Below, piece after piece: positions 1 through 9,731 of a stretch of DNA of 64,000 nucleotides. The stretch is taken from NCBI GenBank assembly GCA_023375785.1, contig SZWC01000542.1, positions 119,179 to 183,178 on the forward strand, written 5' to 3'. A model generated the notes under the pieces. It saw nothing but the letters and a program-made list of their open reading frames with translations, did no database searches and had not been told where the DNA came from. The stretch is from Penium margaritaceum. Taxonomy: Eukaryota; Streptophyta; Zygnematophyceae; Desmidiales; Peniaceae. Both the position numbers and the translations under genes were made by a program. Position 1 is the first letter of the stretch, and every line of letters begins with the position of its first letter.

Positions 1-393
1 GCATCTGTCACATGAACAAACCAGAAAGCACACCATGCAGAAATTAGACAATCACAATCTAGAAGGTGAATAATGAACCACAATCAACCATGTACCCCCC
101 CCCTGAACACTACAACCCAGAATACCTGCATCATCGTCGTCGGGGTCTGCTTGTGTTGCCTGTGCAGCTCTTGCAGCAGCCTCCGCAGCAGCCCGTCTTT
201 CCTCTTCTGCTTTGCGGCGTTGAGCCTTCTCGTACCATGGCTTCAGCTCCTCCAGGATCTTGACCTCCAGCTCCACGGCGTTCTTCATGCCGACAAGTTT
301 GTGCACTCGATCCAGGAACCGCAGCTTGAAGCGAGGGTCTGCCACTGTTGCCACCACGTGCCGCATCAAACATTTCTTCACATACTTCTCCAG

Positions 394-586
394 CTGCAGA
401 AACAGTACATGCAAAAATGATTCCCGTGACAAATAACTTGAAACTGACAGAAATAAAAGAGGCCACCTTTGGCAGGACACCACCAGTTCACCAGCACAGC
501 ACCAGCACCACCATCACCACCACCACCACCACCATCACCACCACTACCACCGCCATCATCACCATCAGCACAAGCACCACCATCAC
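394..586 (-). other. Intron 2 of the hAT gene
   Basis: The minus-strand donor is GACAAG then GTGATG and the acceptor is TGTTTCTGCAG then CTGGAGAAG. The 193-bp intron is phase 0 and joins AEDK to LEKYVKK, just before the ADPRFKL motif. Most of it is a CCA/CAC microsatellite, which explains the Val-rich and Gly-rich readings across this stretch. Confidence 0.75.
498..585. repeat. (CCA)n-type microsatellite
   Basis: About 90 bp of imperfect CCA/CAT triplets on the plus strand, lying inside intron 2 of the hAT gene. It is the source of spurious poly-Thr, poly-Gly and poly-Val open frames. Confidence 0.85.
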
Positions 587-901
587 CTTGTCCTCTGCCG
601 CAGTGAGGCATGGCTTCAGGTCTAGCAGCATCTGCTCTTGCGGGTCCAGCGGCTTCTTCTGCTGCACTTTCTTCTCCGCCAGGCTGGCCTTCACCTGCCA
701 CCTGTTTAGCTTCTTGAAGATGAGGCTGAAGAACGGCAGCACAAGCGGTATCGTTGGGTACTGACTGCCACTGATGTCTTCGGTAAACCCTTTGAAGGGT
801 TTCAGCACGGCCGTGACCAGGGCAAGCAACTCCCAGCCCGTCCCACTAGGCGCCAGCTCGGGAGCCTTGTTCTTCAGCCAGAACTCCAGGGGCTCCTTCA
901 G

Positions 902-1156
902 CTGAAATAGGGAGCAAAGGCACACGCACACAGCACAAAGTACAAGCACATACACGGAACACAGAGTACAGAGTACAAAGCAGGCAAAAACACAGAAGCA
1001 CCAAGTCCCCTCTGCATCGGCAGAAGCACGAAGCATGAACCAAGATGCAATAAACAGTTGTGGAGAATGACCAAGCAGGAAAAGTTGCATGCATCGGCAG
1101 AAGCAAAAGCATTAGCGACAGGAGCATGATGCCATTGCACAGCCAACACTGCATAC
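902..1156 (-). other. Intron 1 of the hAT gene
   Basis: On the minus strand the donor reads GTGCAG then GTATGC, and the acceptor reads CCCTATTTCAG then CTGAAGGAG. Removing the 255 bp joins residues VVQ to LKEPLEFW in phase 0, which restores the expected hAT order. The intron is rich in short ACAC/AGTACA runs. The prediction rests only on splice signals and protein continuity. Confidence 0.75.
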
Positions 1157-2330
1157 CTGCACCACACGCTCACACATATCAAGGGTAGAGTTCCAGCGGG
1201 TCGGTGTATCCACGTGCAGCGACAGGTACTGCACTCCCTGAGCCGTGGCAACGTTGACGAGGCTCTCCTCCCACTTTGCGGACTTCGTGATGTGGTTGAC
1301 GATGTCGCGAGCAACCCGCAGCTGGCTGTTGACGTCCCCCACGTTCAGCAAGTCCTTCACCGTAAGGTTCATCGTGTGCCCCATACAGCGGATGTGCCCC
1401 GCTTTGCTGAAGGCATTGTTCTAGAGCACCAAAAAGTTATCAACCATGCTGTCGTTTGTGCTGTCATTGTCCATCGTCACGCAAAAAATCTTGTCCCAAA
1501 GGCCCCACTCCTTCACAGCAGCAGAGAACAGGTTGAACACGTTCTCGGCTGTGGCCAAGCCAGAAACAGCTGGGAAAGCAATGGCAACATCTGCATCTCC
1601 CAATCCTGGATCCAGTGAGCTGTGACACCCAGGTATTTCACGTTTGCATCTGACTAAATCCGTCTGTGGTGAATGAAACACCAGACTCAACAGCTTGGAA
1701 CATTTTTTTGATGCGCTTGCGGAAAGCTGCAGCTCCCAACCTGATCTGCTTCGCGAGAGTGATCCTGCCAGGCAGCACTACAAAGGGGTTGCAGTGCAAG
1801 TGTCCTTGGCGCAGCCAGCTTGACTCGATGGACAGAAAACTTTGGTTTTTGTCAACCACGTGCTTCCAGATACAGCTTTGGAAGTACTTCTTGTTAAATG
1901 CAACGCCTACCCCGGCAACAGACCTGGCAAGGATGGAGTTGCCTGGCTCCACCTGTGCAGCAGTTACAGCAGCAGCATGGGTTGCGGTGACGAGGTTCTG
2001 CGCTACTTCCGCCATCTTCAGCTCCTTCCACCGACCGTGGTGCTTCTTCCGCAGGTGCTTCCAACAGCTTGAAGTTCCACCGTCGGAGAGGATGTAGGAG
2101 CCCTTCGTCGAGTTGGGAGGGCGCGGTGGACAAAGCGTGCACCATGCACGCGAGATGCCATCGACCACGACGTAGTCGAAGACGTGCCAGATGACAGACG
2201 GGCGGCGTTTGCGGTTGTTAGGGCGTGGGGTGCTCGTAGCGACGTTGTTCGACTGTTCTGTTCTGTTCGCAGCACCAGCAGCTGGAGGTGCGGGGAGTGC
2301 TGGACCGGCGGCGGTCTGGTTCGAAGCCAT

Positions 2331-2803
2331 GGTTGACACTTAGCTGAATTCCTCGCTGCTCACTAGCGAGCAGCGAGGTGCCGGCGGAGCTCCCTGCTCT
2401 CTCGCTTCATGGTGCAGCGTGAAACCCTAGCAAGTATGGTGGACGGTGTCCGCTTAACACTCAACCTCGCTTACGTGCGGGGGAGGGGGGAGGGAGTTCA
2501 CTGAACCACTCCGATGTTGCTAGTTGACCGTCGATTCTCGGATCCATGCTGTCTTTTTCGATCAACGAAGAAGGGTGTATAGGGGCTCCCACTAATGGGT
2601 GGACAAGTTCGGCGGTCGCCAGGGTCGACCCCGGGTCTTTCGTCTCCGCCGCCCCCCACCCCCCCCCCCGGGTCCGAGTCGAGTCTGGGACAGACTCGGA
2701 CTCGCGAGTCGAGTCCAGCATGTGGCTCCGGAACCGCGAGTCCAGGACTCGGACTCAGACTCGCGGATCTAGACCGCGGTTCCGTCAGGCTTGGTTACAA
2801 GCT
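2331..2803 (-). mobile_element. 5' untranslated and terminal region of the hAT element
   Basis: No gene is visible here. The stretch lies between the transposase start codon and the abrupt start of copia A1 similarity at about 2803. It holds a poly-C tract (about 2644-2670) and the dense GAGTC/GACTC block at 2676-2765. Terminal inverted repeats cannot be tested because the other transposon end is outside the window. The outer boundary at about 2803 is inferred only from where copia similarity begins. Confidence 0.5.
2676..2765. repeat. GAGTC/GACTC subterminal repeat block
   Basis: About ten copies of the pentamer GAGTC or its complement GACTC occur in 90 bp, including a palindromic core GACTCGCGAGTC near 2699-2710. 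Clustered subterminal repeats near a hAT end are known binding sites for BED-domain transposases. That role is an inference here. Confidence 0.6.
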
Positions 2804-4294
2804 TACTGGAGACGCGGCAGTACCTCGTGAGCTTCAGTGGAGAAGCAGATGTAGCTGAGCGGCAGAAGTACCAGAGCGCCGTCGGCAGTCTTATGTACCT
2901 GATGGTGGCAACCAGGCCTGACCTCGCACAGGCTGTGAGCGCTATGAGCGCTGTGAGCCAGCACATGGCGAATCCCGGACCTGAGCACCATAAGGCAGTG
3001 AAGCGGATCTTCCGCTACCTTGCTGGAACCATCAACGCCGACATCACCTACAACGGCAACGACAACAGCATCATCGGCTACACAGATGCAGATTGGGCTT
3101 CAAATCCTGAGACCCACAAGTCAATCTCTGGACATGTGTTTCTCATGAATGGAGGTGCCATCAGCTGGTGCAGCAAGCGACAGGTGGTCGTGGCCACCTC
3201 GAGCACAGAAGCTGAGTACGTCTCTCTCAGCTTTGGAGCCAAGGAAGCAGTCTGGCTCCAGCGTCTCATGGCAGAGATGAGTGGGAGTGTAGCAATTCCA
3301 GTTCCTGTGCGCGTCGATAACCAGAGCGCAATCGCACTCGCCAAGAATCCTGAGCACCATGCACGCACCAAGCACATTGACATCGCATATCACTTCATCA
3401 GGCACATGGTGCAGGAGGGTGCTATCAAGCTCGAGTTTACTCCAACCAGCACGCAGGTCGCTGATTTCTGCACTAAGCCAGTGACCCGTGAGAAGCAGCA
3501 GTTCTGCATGAAGGCATGTGGACTCAGCCCACTCTGACTGCGGCAAAGTGGGAGATTGTTGGGAAAGGAGTCGTCCGGCTCAGTTTCAGGTCCACAGGAG
3601 CAAGTTCCAGGAAACTTCCAGATGCCTGCTCCGATCGTCGATCGGTCTTCTTCATTAAAAAGATCAGGTGGCAAATTATCTACGCTCCAAGTTTCAGGCC
3701 GATCCAACGGTCGGATTGGGAGAATTGAATTTTCGAAATTTCAGGGGTCATGGACCGCCGATGTCTGGGTGGCCATGGGCGATGGCTCCATGCCTTAGCC
3801 TGAGAAAAGAAAAGGGCAAGAGGTCCAGGGTCAAGACCTGATGGGAGAAATATCCAAAAAGGTCCTTGGTCTTAGGATTGCCTTGTCAGAGTGTGCTGAC
3901 TAGGATAAAGGTACCTCACCTTACTTTTTAGGTGAGGTGAGATCCTTGTGTGCTAGCCATGGACACATGGCGATTCTCCATGAGTTTGTGGGTGATGTGA
4001 CCACTAGGAGTGTGCCATCAGAGCATTATTTAGCTCTCTAGGTCGTGTGTGACTGGTCAGCCTGATTGTTGGGCTGATTTCCTCCCTTGTGTGAGATTGT
4101 GGACTCTAGTGTGTGAGCCTTAGCCTCCATGGCTAAGTGGTGTGGCTTGTGAGAGGGCTGACTTGCCCAAGCTCTAGCTCTATATGTACTCCATCATTTT
4201 GAGTGATTCAACAACCATTCTTCAGCACAACTGATGCCCTTTCAGTCCCACATGATCGCTGCTCCAAGACTCCCTCTCTCCTCCAGATCCAACA
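2803..4294 (+). mobile_element. Copia element A1: 3' part (RNase H and 3' LTR)
   Basis: This is the 3' portion of a Ty1/copia element of family A. The coding part (about 2803-3537) carries the RNase H/C-terminal pol region with GYTDADW, SKRQVVVATSSTEAEY and the closing HIDIAYHFIRHMVQ motif. It is followed by a purine-rich tract (AAAGTGGGAGAT, about 3545-3556) and then the LTR. Everything upstream of the RNase H region lies beyond the hAT element or outside the window. On its right, A1 abuts minus-strand copia element B1, so A1 appears to have inserted into B1. Fossil fragment. Confidence 0.85.
3557..4294 (+). repeat. 3' LTR of copia A1 (family A)
   Basis: A 738-bp LTR starting TGTTGGG and ending CCAACA, homologous to six other LTRs in this window. 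It contains a TATA-like CTATATG near 4180 and a hairpin (CCTCACCT paired with AGGTGAGG) near 3913-3936. The five bases after it are GGAAC; the matching left copy is not in view. Confidence 0.9.
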
Positions 4295-5588
4295 GGAACA
4301 ACCGGCGCGTCCGGAGGATTTTCCACCTACGCTTGATGCACACTTTGCTAGGAGTGCACGCCTTGGCACCCTCGGTACCTCATCCGTCGGATCCTTTGCG
4401 TGGATCTCCTCATGAGCTTGATCATCATCAGAGTCCTCCGCGTTGGCTGCTAGCGCTAGTGCACCTTCGCGCGTTGATGTTGCATCCTCAACTTCGGTGT
4501 CTGCCGGCTAATTCTCGTAGTCAATTAGCTAGAACCACTCCCCCATCTTTGGAGAGTCCACCATGCCCGCGTCTTTGCTACTGATGTAGGTCTGCTGCAT
4601 GTCAAACTCGACGTCTTGTTGTGGATTATCTCCTCCTTGCGCATGGCGTAGAGCCTCTACACCTTATGTGCGCTCTCATAGCCAAGGAAGAGATACGAAT
4701 TTGCCGGCGACTCTAGCTTGCGGTTGCGCCTATGTGCAGCGTGCACGACCTCGTGCGCCTTGCACCCAAACACTTTCAGGTGTACCACACATGGCTTGCG
4801 CCCGCTCCAAACCTCGTGCGGCATCTTCTAGCCGCTCCTCCCCTTCAACACTAATGTAGGAGTGAGGTTGATGGTGTAGCTTCCCTTACGCACAGCTTCC
4901 ATCCTGAAGTTTCGCGGCAGTTTTGCATCCACCAACGTGGTCCTTACCATGTTCAGGAGTGTCTGGTTTACCCGCTCTGCCACGCCATTTGACTGAGGTG
5001 AATACTGCATAGTTTATTCCCATTTTATTCCTTGCTGCTTCATCCACCCGCTACAGCCCACGTACTCTTCGTCGTTTTTGTTGCGTAGCGCTCTAACCTT
5101 CTGGCCAATCTGCCTCTCCACCGTGGCAACATACTCCTTTAGCCGGTCGAGGACCTCGCCTTTCCGCTTCATGAAGTACACGTAGAGTCTTCTACGGTAG
5201 TCGTCTTTGGAGGTGACAAAGTAATGCGCGCCGCTCTTTGACGCTGTCTTCAATGGTCCGCACATGTCGTTGTGTACGACCTTTAGCAGGTCCGAGGCAC
5301 GATTCACGTTCTTGTTGAATGGTTTGCGTCTGGCCTTGCCCAAAATGCAACGCTCACAATTTTTGTGCTTTGCTGCATCTGTCGCCCTTTTTGCACCGTT
5401 CATGACAAGGCCACGTACAAGGTCGCGTTTTGCCATCTCCTTCACAATTGCGGGTGATGAATGTCCCAGTTGTCGGTGCCAGAGCTCTAGATCAGCTCCC
5501 CCTCCTTTGGCCAGATTTACGGTGCGCTCCTGCAAGTGTGCTAAATCTGTCGCCGCGGGGATCACATTGCTCTCCACAATGAAGAGGC
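4295..5588 (-). mobile_element. Copia element B1, downstream piece (integrase and linker)
   Basis: Minus-strand remains of a Ty1/copia pol. About 5014-5577 carries the pre-integrase zinc region (WHRQLGHSSPAIV, then CERCILGKARR) and the integrase core (VVHNDMCGPL, DDYRRRLYVYF). The stretch down to about 4600 continues with the C-terminal integrase region (NGVAERVNQTLLNM, then an FGCKAHE-like motif). 4295-4600 is a low-information linker. It ends against A1 on the left and is cut by B2 on the right; the rest of B1 resumes at 16034. The copy carries several breaks and is a fossil. Confidence 0.8.
5584..5588. repeat. Left target-site duplication of B2 (GAGGC)
   Basis: GAGGC directly precedes the B2 LTR at 5589 and recurs at 16034-16038 just after the far end of B2. 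A five-base duplication is standard for copia integrases. Confidence 0.85.
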
Positions 5589-5787
5589 TGTTGGCCTGAG
5601 GGTGAGTGTGTACCCTGGAGGGTCACTAGCAGTGGCTGGTTCACACCACCAACTGTTTTTTGAGAGACTGAAACTGTGGAGGCAACTGGTTCCAAGGATA
5701 ACCAAAAACTTGACAGAGAGTGAGGCAATGGTTTTTGGCCTCCATTTACTAGGGATGAACTCTTGATCAAGGCTCAAAAGAAGTGGC

Positions 5788-6079
5788 ATTTTATAGCCAT
5801 TGATCTAAGTTTTCCAGAACACCAAAGCATGCCAGATTTGGAGCTTCCTAGAAGATTCTATGGCTTCTAGAGTGGCCCTTGGTAGGCTGTCCTTTGCCCA
5901 CATAGGAAGGCATCCCTTTCTTCCTCTAGAAACTTCTGCCCCTTCCTAAATTCCTCAGCTTGCTTCTAGTAGGAGGGAAGGTATCCAGAAGACCTAGACA
6001 CTTCTAGATTCCTTGTAGGACAAGTCACCACTTCTAGAAGGTGTGCCACCTTCCTGGACCCTCACTTGGCCTTCTAGAA
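5788..6079 (-). promoter_or_regulatory. B2 LTR promoter: TATA box with HSE-like palindromes
   Basis: On the minus strand a TATAAAAT box lies at 5788-5795. Upstream of it (higher coordinates) are four perfect heat-shock-element cores: GAAgaTTC at 5851-5858, GAAacTTC at 5929-5936, and TTCtaGAA at 6032-6039 and 6072-6079, plus several near matches. Chance expectation for such cores is below one per LTR at equal base frequencies. The 5' LTR keeps the TATA box (9237-9244), TTCaaGAA (9481-9488) and TTCtaGAA (9521-9528). The layout resembles the heat-responsive LTR of Arabidopsis ONSEN. Function is inferred from motifs only. Confidence 0.55.
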
Positions 6080-6165
6080 ACTCAAGGAGGAATTCTAAAG
6101 TTTGAGCTAGCTTCCTGGTATCTATTTCTCACCTCCCTTAAGGCAGGGCAGAAATTGATCTTGTG

Positions 6166-6263
6166 GGACTTCAACCCGGGCCCTTATCTCTAGAGGTGGA
6201 CACCATTAACCACAAAGCCACCTTTGCTGGTCTTTTTCGTATTCCTTTTTGGACTCGAACCTG
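6166..6263 (-). other. tRNA-like A-box/B-box module in the B2 3' LTR
   Basis: Reading the minus strand, GGTTCGAGTCC (near 6251-6261) is a perfect tRNA B-box. It is followed by an A-box-like TGGCTTTGTGG (6210-6220) and, about 35 nt on, a second B-box-like GGTTGAAGTCC (6166-6176). The 5' LTR copy is closer to a tRNA: TGGCTTAGTGG at 9653-9663 and GGTTCAAGTCC at 9615-9625. It may be a tRNA-derived remnant or internal Pol III-like promoter boxes. No complete cloverleaf is evident. Confidence 0.45.
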
Positions 6264-6774
6264 TGAGGAGCATTTCTCCAACAATCTCCCCCTTGCGCAT
6301 CACCCATGGCAGTCGTCCATGCTCAACGTGCAAGTGAAGAGCCTTTCTCCTCATGGGAGGCAAGCTCATACTTTATTGCTCCCTCCCACCCAGCCCCATC
6401 CTTCTTGTGCAATGCCTCGTTCACGCTCCTATTGCGTGAAGAACACTTGTGCGAACCCGGTCGAAATGCCCTTGTCAGCATCGAATCTCTTTGTCCTTCT
6501 TTGCACACGGCTGCTCGTGCGGGGCTGTTGAGGCGGTTGTTCTTGTTAGTGTCTCCTTTTGGCGCCATCCTCCCCAAGCTCCTGCTCCCCCTCTCTTGGA
6601 GACCTTGGAGACATCGGTCGACTCCCCGCCTCTACGTCAATCTCCGGTGCTTCGGATTCCTTATCCGAATTGACCAGAACAAATTCTGCCACTCGCCCAT
6701 CCCTTGGGCGATCCTCTCCGGCTGGTGCTCTTGCAAGAATATCACCCTCATTCACGTCCTCCGGCGTCTCCCCC

Positions 6775-7665
6775 TCAAGGAGTGGCAACCACCCCCCCTC
6801 TTGGAGAGACCTGCCTCTTTGTCTGTCCAACGGCTTTTCTCGTCGAACGTGACGTCACGATTCCGCACAATCTACTGCCTCCCTTGGTCAAAGAGTCAGT
6901 ACGCCTTGCTTCCGCTCTCGTACCCAAGGAAAATACACTGACGGGTTCGTGGGTCCAGCTTGCTCCGCCCTTCACGTGTCTACACCACCGCATGTGCAAT
7001 GCAACCAAACGTGCAGAGGTGACCCACTGCCGGCTTCCTCCCGCTCCACACCTCTTGTGGTATCTTTCATGCCTTGGTCTCCTTTCCTTCAACGGCTTGG
7101 TTTGTGTAAGGTTCATTATGTATGTTGCTAGCCTTGCCGCCTCCACCCAATATTGCTGTTGAAGGCCAGCGTCACTCAACATTGATCACACCATGTTAAG
7201 GATTGTGCAATTTGCTCTCTCAGCAATGTCATTCTGCTTTGGGGAGTGTGGAATTGTTTTCTGCCACTCAATCCCCTTGCTCTTCATCCACCCAAGGTAG
7301 CCTGTATATTCACCACCGTTGTCGCTCCGAAACGCCTTCACCTTCAACTCTGTCTGCCGCTCCACATCTGCCACAATATCTTGCATGCATGGAAGGACTT
7401 CGCTTTTCTGCTTCACGAGGTAGAGGTACAGTGTGCGGCTGTGGTCATTGATGAAGGTGAGGAAGTAGCGAGCTCCACCAATGCAGCTCTCAAGTGGTCC
7501 ACACACATCTGTGTGTACCACTGCCAACTTTATTGATGCACGCGTCCCCTTTGCCACAAACGGATACCGCGTTGATTTTCCGATAACGCATGGCTCACAC
7601 ACGGTCTCCTTGGTTCCATCAAGGCCACTAATCTGGGGACCTCGCACCACCTCTCTCTTTGCCAT
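6775..7665 (-). pseudogene. B2 integrase region (copia)
   Basis: Integrase would insert the element cDNA into host DNA. Visible parts: the zinc-binding CEPCVIGKSTRYPF motif near 7590-7620, the catalytic-core stretches VVHTDVCGPLE, YFLTFINDHSRTLYLY and FRSDNGGEY, and a C-terminal continuation (YWVEAARLATYIMN) below 7180. It closely follows the order of other plant copia integrases. This copy is broken and belongs to B2. Confidence 0.8.
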
Positions 7666-7849
7666 CTCTTTTTACCGTCGATGAAGAAACATGGCAAAGT
7701 CGGCGGTGCCACATGTCCAGGTCTCCTTCATCCTTCGTTCCAAGATTGGCAGTGTTGGACCCCGCCCGGCTGCCGAGGATCTTTGCGTGTAGAGGTTACA
7801 AGTCGTCCTCTCTCTTGGTACGCGCAATAACCTCGCCTTTTCCCTCATT

Positions 7850-8404
7850 CTAGATGACGTCCTCCTTCTTTGTTAAGAGCACCTCAAGTCCCTTGTCGGT
7901 AAGGCGGCTGGAAGAGAGCAGGTTTGCCCCAAAGTTGGGCATGTGGAGCACGTCATTGATTGTGCTCTTGACAGGTTTGCCATCCACAATGGACTCAATG
8001 CGGACGTTACCCTCACCGGCGGCCACCTCTGTTTTTCCGTTGGCCACCGTCATGCGTCTCTCCAAGGCACCGTAGGTGACAAATGCCGCCCTGTTGCGTT
8101 GCGTGTGGCGGCCTGATCCGGAGTCAATGACAGCAACTCTCGGATCCTTCAAGTTTGTGGAGTTGTACGCCATAAGGGCCTGCTCGTCTTTCTTCTTGCC
8201 CCGCTGCGAACGGTCTGGCTTCTTCTTGGGGTAGTTGCGCGCATAATGGCCCTCCTTGCCGCAGTTGAAGCACTCCCCCTTCTTATCACCCTTCTTAGTA
8301 CCCTCTTTGGCACCCTTCCACTTGTCGCCTCGACCTCCACTGTGAGGATGAACCGTGTAAGCTGAACTTGATGCCGCTGCACTCTCTCGACTGCCACATC
8401 GCAT
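7850..8404 (-). pseudogene. B2 gag zinc knuckle and protease region
   Basis: A basic stretch leads to a CCHC knuckle (CFNCGKEGHYARN, about 8235-8275), the nucleic-acid-binding end of gag. The copia protease follows with IDSGSGRHTQR (about 8090-8130) and the typical tail TINDVLHMPNFGANLLSSSRL. The spacing from knuckle to protease is normal for a copia gag-pol polyprotein. The reading leads towards the pre-integrase region. Confidence 0.8.
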
Positions 8405-8960
8405 CCACTGTTGCGCACGTACTTAGCAACCTTCGTGTACTTCAGCTCGTCGGAAGGCTAGCCACCAAGGACTCTGATCATGGGACTCCAACTATGCGGC
8501 AAAAAGGAGGATCATAGCTTGCAACTGAGAGTCAACCTCCCAACCAGTAGCCACGCACTCCGCTGGGAGTGACTCAATCTGCTGCATGATCTCCATGATG
8601 TTGTCCCCTTCGTTGGCTCAGAGGGTGACAAGCCGTTTGAAGATGAAGAGCTGATGAGAAAGGTTGCTTGACTGGTAGATGGAGCAGAGGTTTGACCATG
8701 CTTCTGCGGCCAGGGTGCATCCTTGGATGTGCCCAAGTTGTGGTAGGCATGACGCGGACACAAGGAGCGCCAACGCCTTTTTGTTGTGCTTCTTGTATGC
8801 GTCCTTCACCTCAGCCGTTGCAGTCTCTGGCAGAGCATTCTCATCACCCTTTACGAGCTCAAGGAGTCCCTTGTCGTGGAGGAAGATCTCAAACTGCTAC
8901 CTCCACAAGGTAAACCTGTCCCATCAAACTTGAGGACAGTACGGCTGCTCTCTTGCTTGC
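8405..8960 (-). pseudogene. B2 gag (UBN2-type) region
   Basis: Fragments such as LAAEAWSNLCSIYQSSN and FIFKRLVTL, with a QQIESLPAECVATGWEVDSQL-like continuation, match the UBN2 gag family of plant copia elements. The N-terminus is near 8960, next to the short leader and primer site. Broken copy. Confidence 0.6.
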
Positions 8961-9021
8961 TTGTTGCCATGTTTTGTTATTGGAAGCGTGAATTCAAGCT
9001 GGCTTGGAACCCTTAGAGGCG

Positions 9022-9035
9022 TGGGCCCATAACCC
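9022..9035 (-). other. Primer-binding site of B2: half-tRNA iMet type
   Basis: Two bases inside the 5' LTR the minus strand reads GGGTTATGGGCCCA. This is complementary to the anticodon stem-loop of eukaryotic initiator tRNA-Met (TGGGCCCATAACCC), not to its 3' end. Drosophila copia is known to prime from this internal site using a cleaved tRNA. The same word sits in the same place in B1. Confidence 0.75.
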
Positions 9036-9037
9036 TT

Positions 9038-9731
9038 TGTTGGCCTGAGGGTGAGTGTACACCTTGGAGGGTCCGTAGCAGTGGCTGGTTCACACCACCA
9101 ACTGTTTTTGGAGAGACTGCAACTATGGAGGCAACTGGTTCCAAGGATAACAAAAAACTGGTCAGAGAGTGAGGAAATAGTTTTTGGCCTCAATTAACTG
9201 GGAACAAACACTTGATCAAAGCTCAAAAGAACTGGCATTTTATAACCACTGATCTAAACTTTCCAGAACACCAAAGCATGCCAGATTTGGAACTTCCTAA
9301 CAGATTCTATGGCTTATAGAGTGGACCTTGGTAGGTTGTCCTTTTCCCACCTAGGAAGGCATCCCCTCTTTCCTCTAGAAACATTTACCCCTTCCTACAT
9401 TCCTTAGCTTCCTTCTTGTAGGAGGGAAGGTATCCAGAAGACCTAGACACCTCTAGATGCCTTGTAGGACAAGTCATCCCTTCAAGAAGGTGTGTCACCT
9501 TCCTGGACACTCACCTGGCCTTCTAGAAACTCAAGGAGGAATTCTAGAGTTTGAGCTAGCTTCCTGCCATCTATTTTTCACCTCCCTTAGGGCAGGGAAG
9601 AAATTGATCTTGTGGGACTTGAACCTGGGCCCTTAAAGGTGGACACCATTAACCACTAAGCCACCTTGGCTTGTCTTTTTGGTGTTCCTTTTTGAAGTCA
9701 CTCCAGCCATGGTTAGGAGCATTACTCTAAC
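9038..9731 (-). repeat. 5' LTR of copia B2 (last base displaced to 16033)
   Basis: It starts TGTTGG and runs to CTAAC, where A2 is inserted. After A2 and its duplicated CTAAC, the final A of the LTR is at 16033. It carries TATAAAAT on the minus strand at 9237-9244, HSE-like cores at 9481-9488 and 9521-9528, and the tRNA-like boxes at 9615-9663. Confidence 0.85.
9727..9731. repeat. Left target-site duplication of A2 (CTAAC)
   Basis: CTAAC at 9727-9731 flanks the A2 5' LTR and recurs at 16028-16032 after the 3' LTR: a perfect five-base copia target duplication. Confidence 0.9.

Larger units (their letters stand above)
126..2330 (-). pseudogene. hAT-superfamily transposase gene, partial, with introns
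   Basis: A transposase would cut and paste a hAT DNA transposon in the nucleus. The chosen start is the ATG at 2330, which sits in a good Kozak context (AACCATGGC). The N-terminus is low-complexity Ala/Pro, followed by a BED zinc finger (CTLC, then HLRKKH, about residues 45-100). Next come the hAT catalytic-core signatures: SFTTDGFS, YLGVTAHW, FCVTMDNDSTND, RCMGHTMNL, DTPTRWNSTLDM, LKPFKGFTEDISGSQYPTI and ATVADPRFKLRFL, then a charged Ala-rich stretch. Good GT-AG introns lie at 902-1156 and 394-586 and both keep phase 0. A third donor (CAG then GTATTC) opens at 125 and runs out of the window, so the C-terminal dimerisation domain is not visible. Exon 1 is damaged: the frame changes at least twice between about 1600 and 1640, and there is a TAG at 1421-1423. 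I therefore call it a decayed copy. The superfamily is secure; the subfamily is not assigned. Confidence 0.85.
5589..6283 (-). repeat. 3' LTR of copia B2
   Basis: 695 bp, TGTTGG to CCAACA. It is about 90% identical by eye to 9038-9731. In element orientation the 5' part carries a tRNA-like module, the middle carries heat-shock-element-like palindromes, and a TATA box follows. Confidence 0.9.

Noticed and set aside
348-764. Plus-strand open frame with a long Thr run
   Set aside because: Antisense of the hAT gene and its intronic CCA microsatellite.
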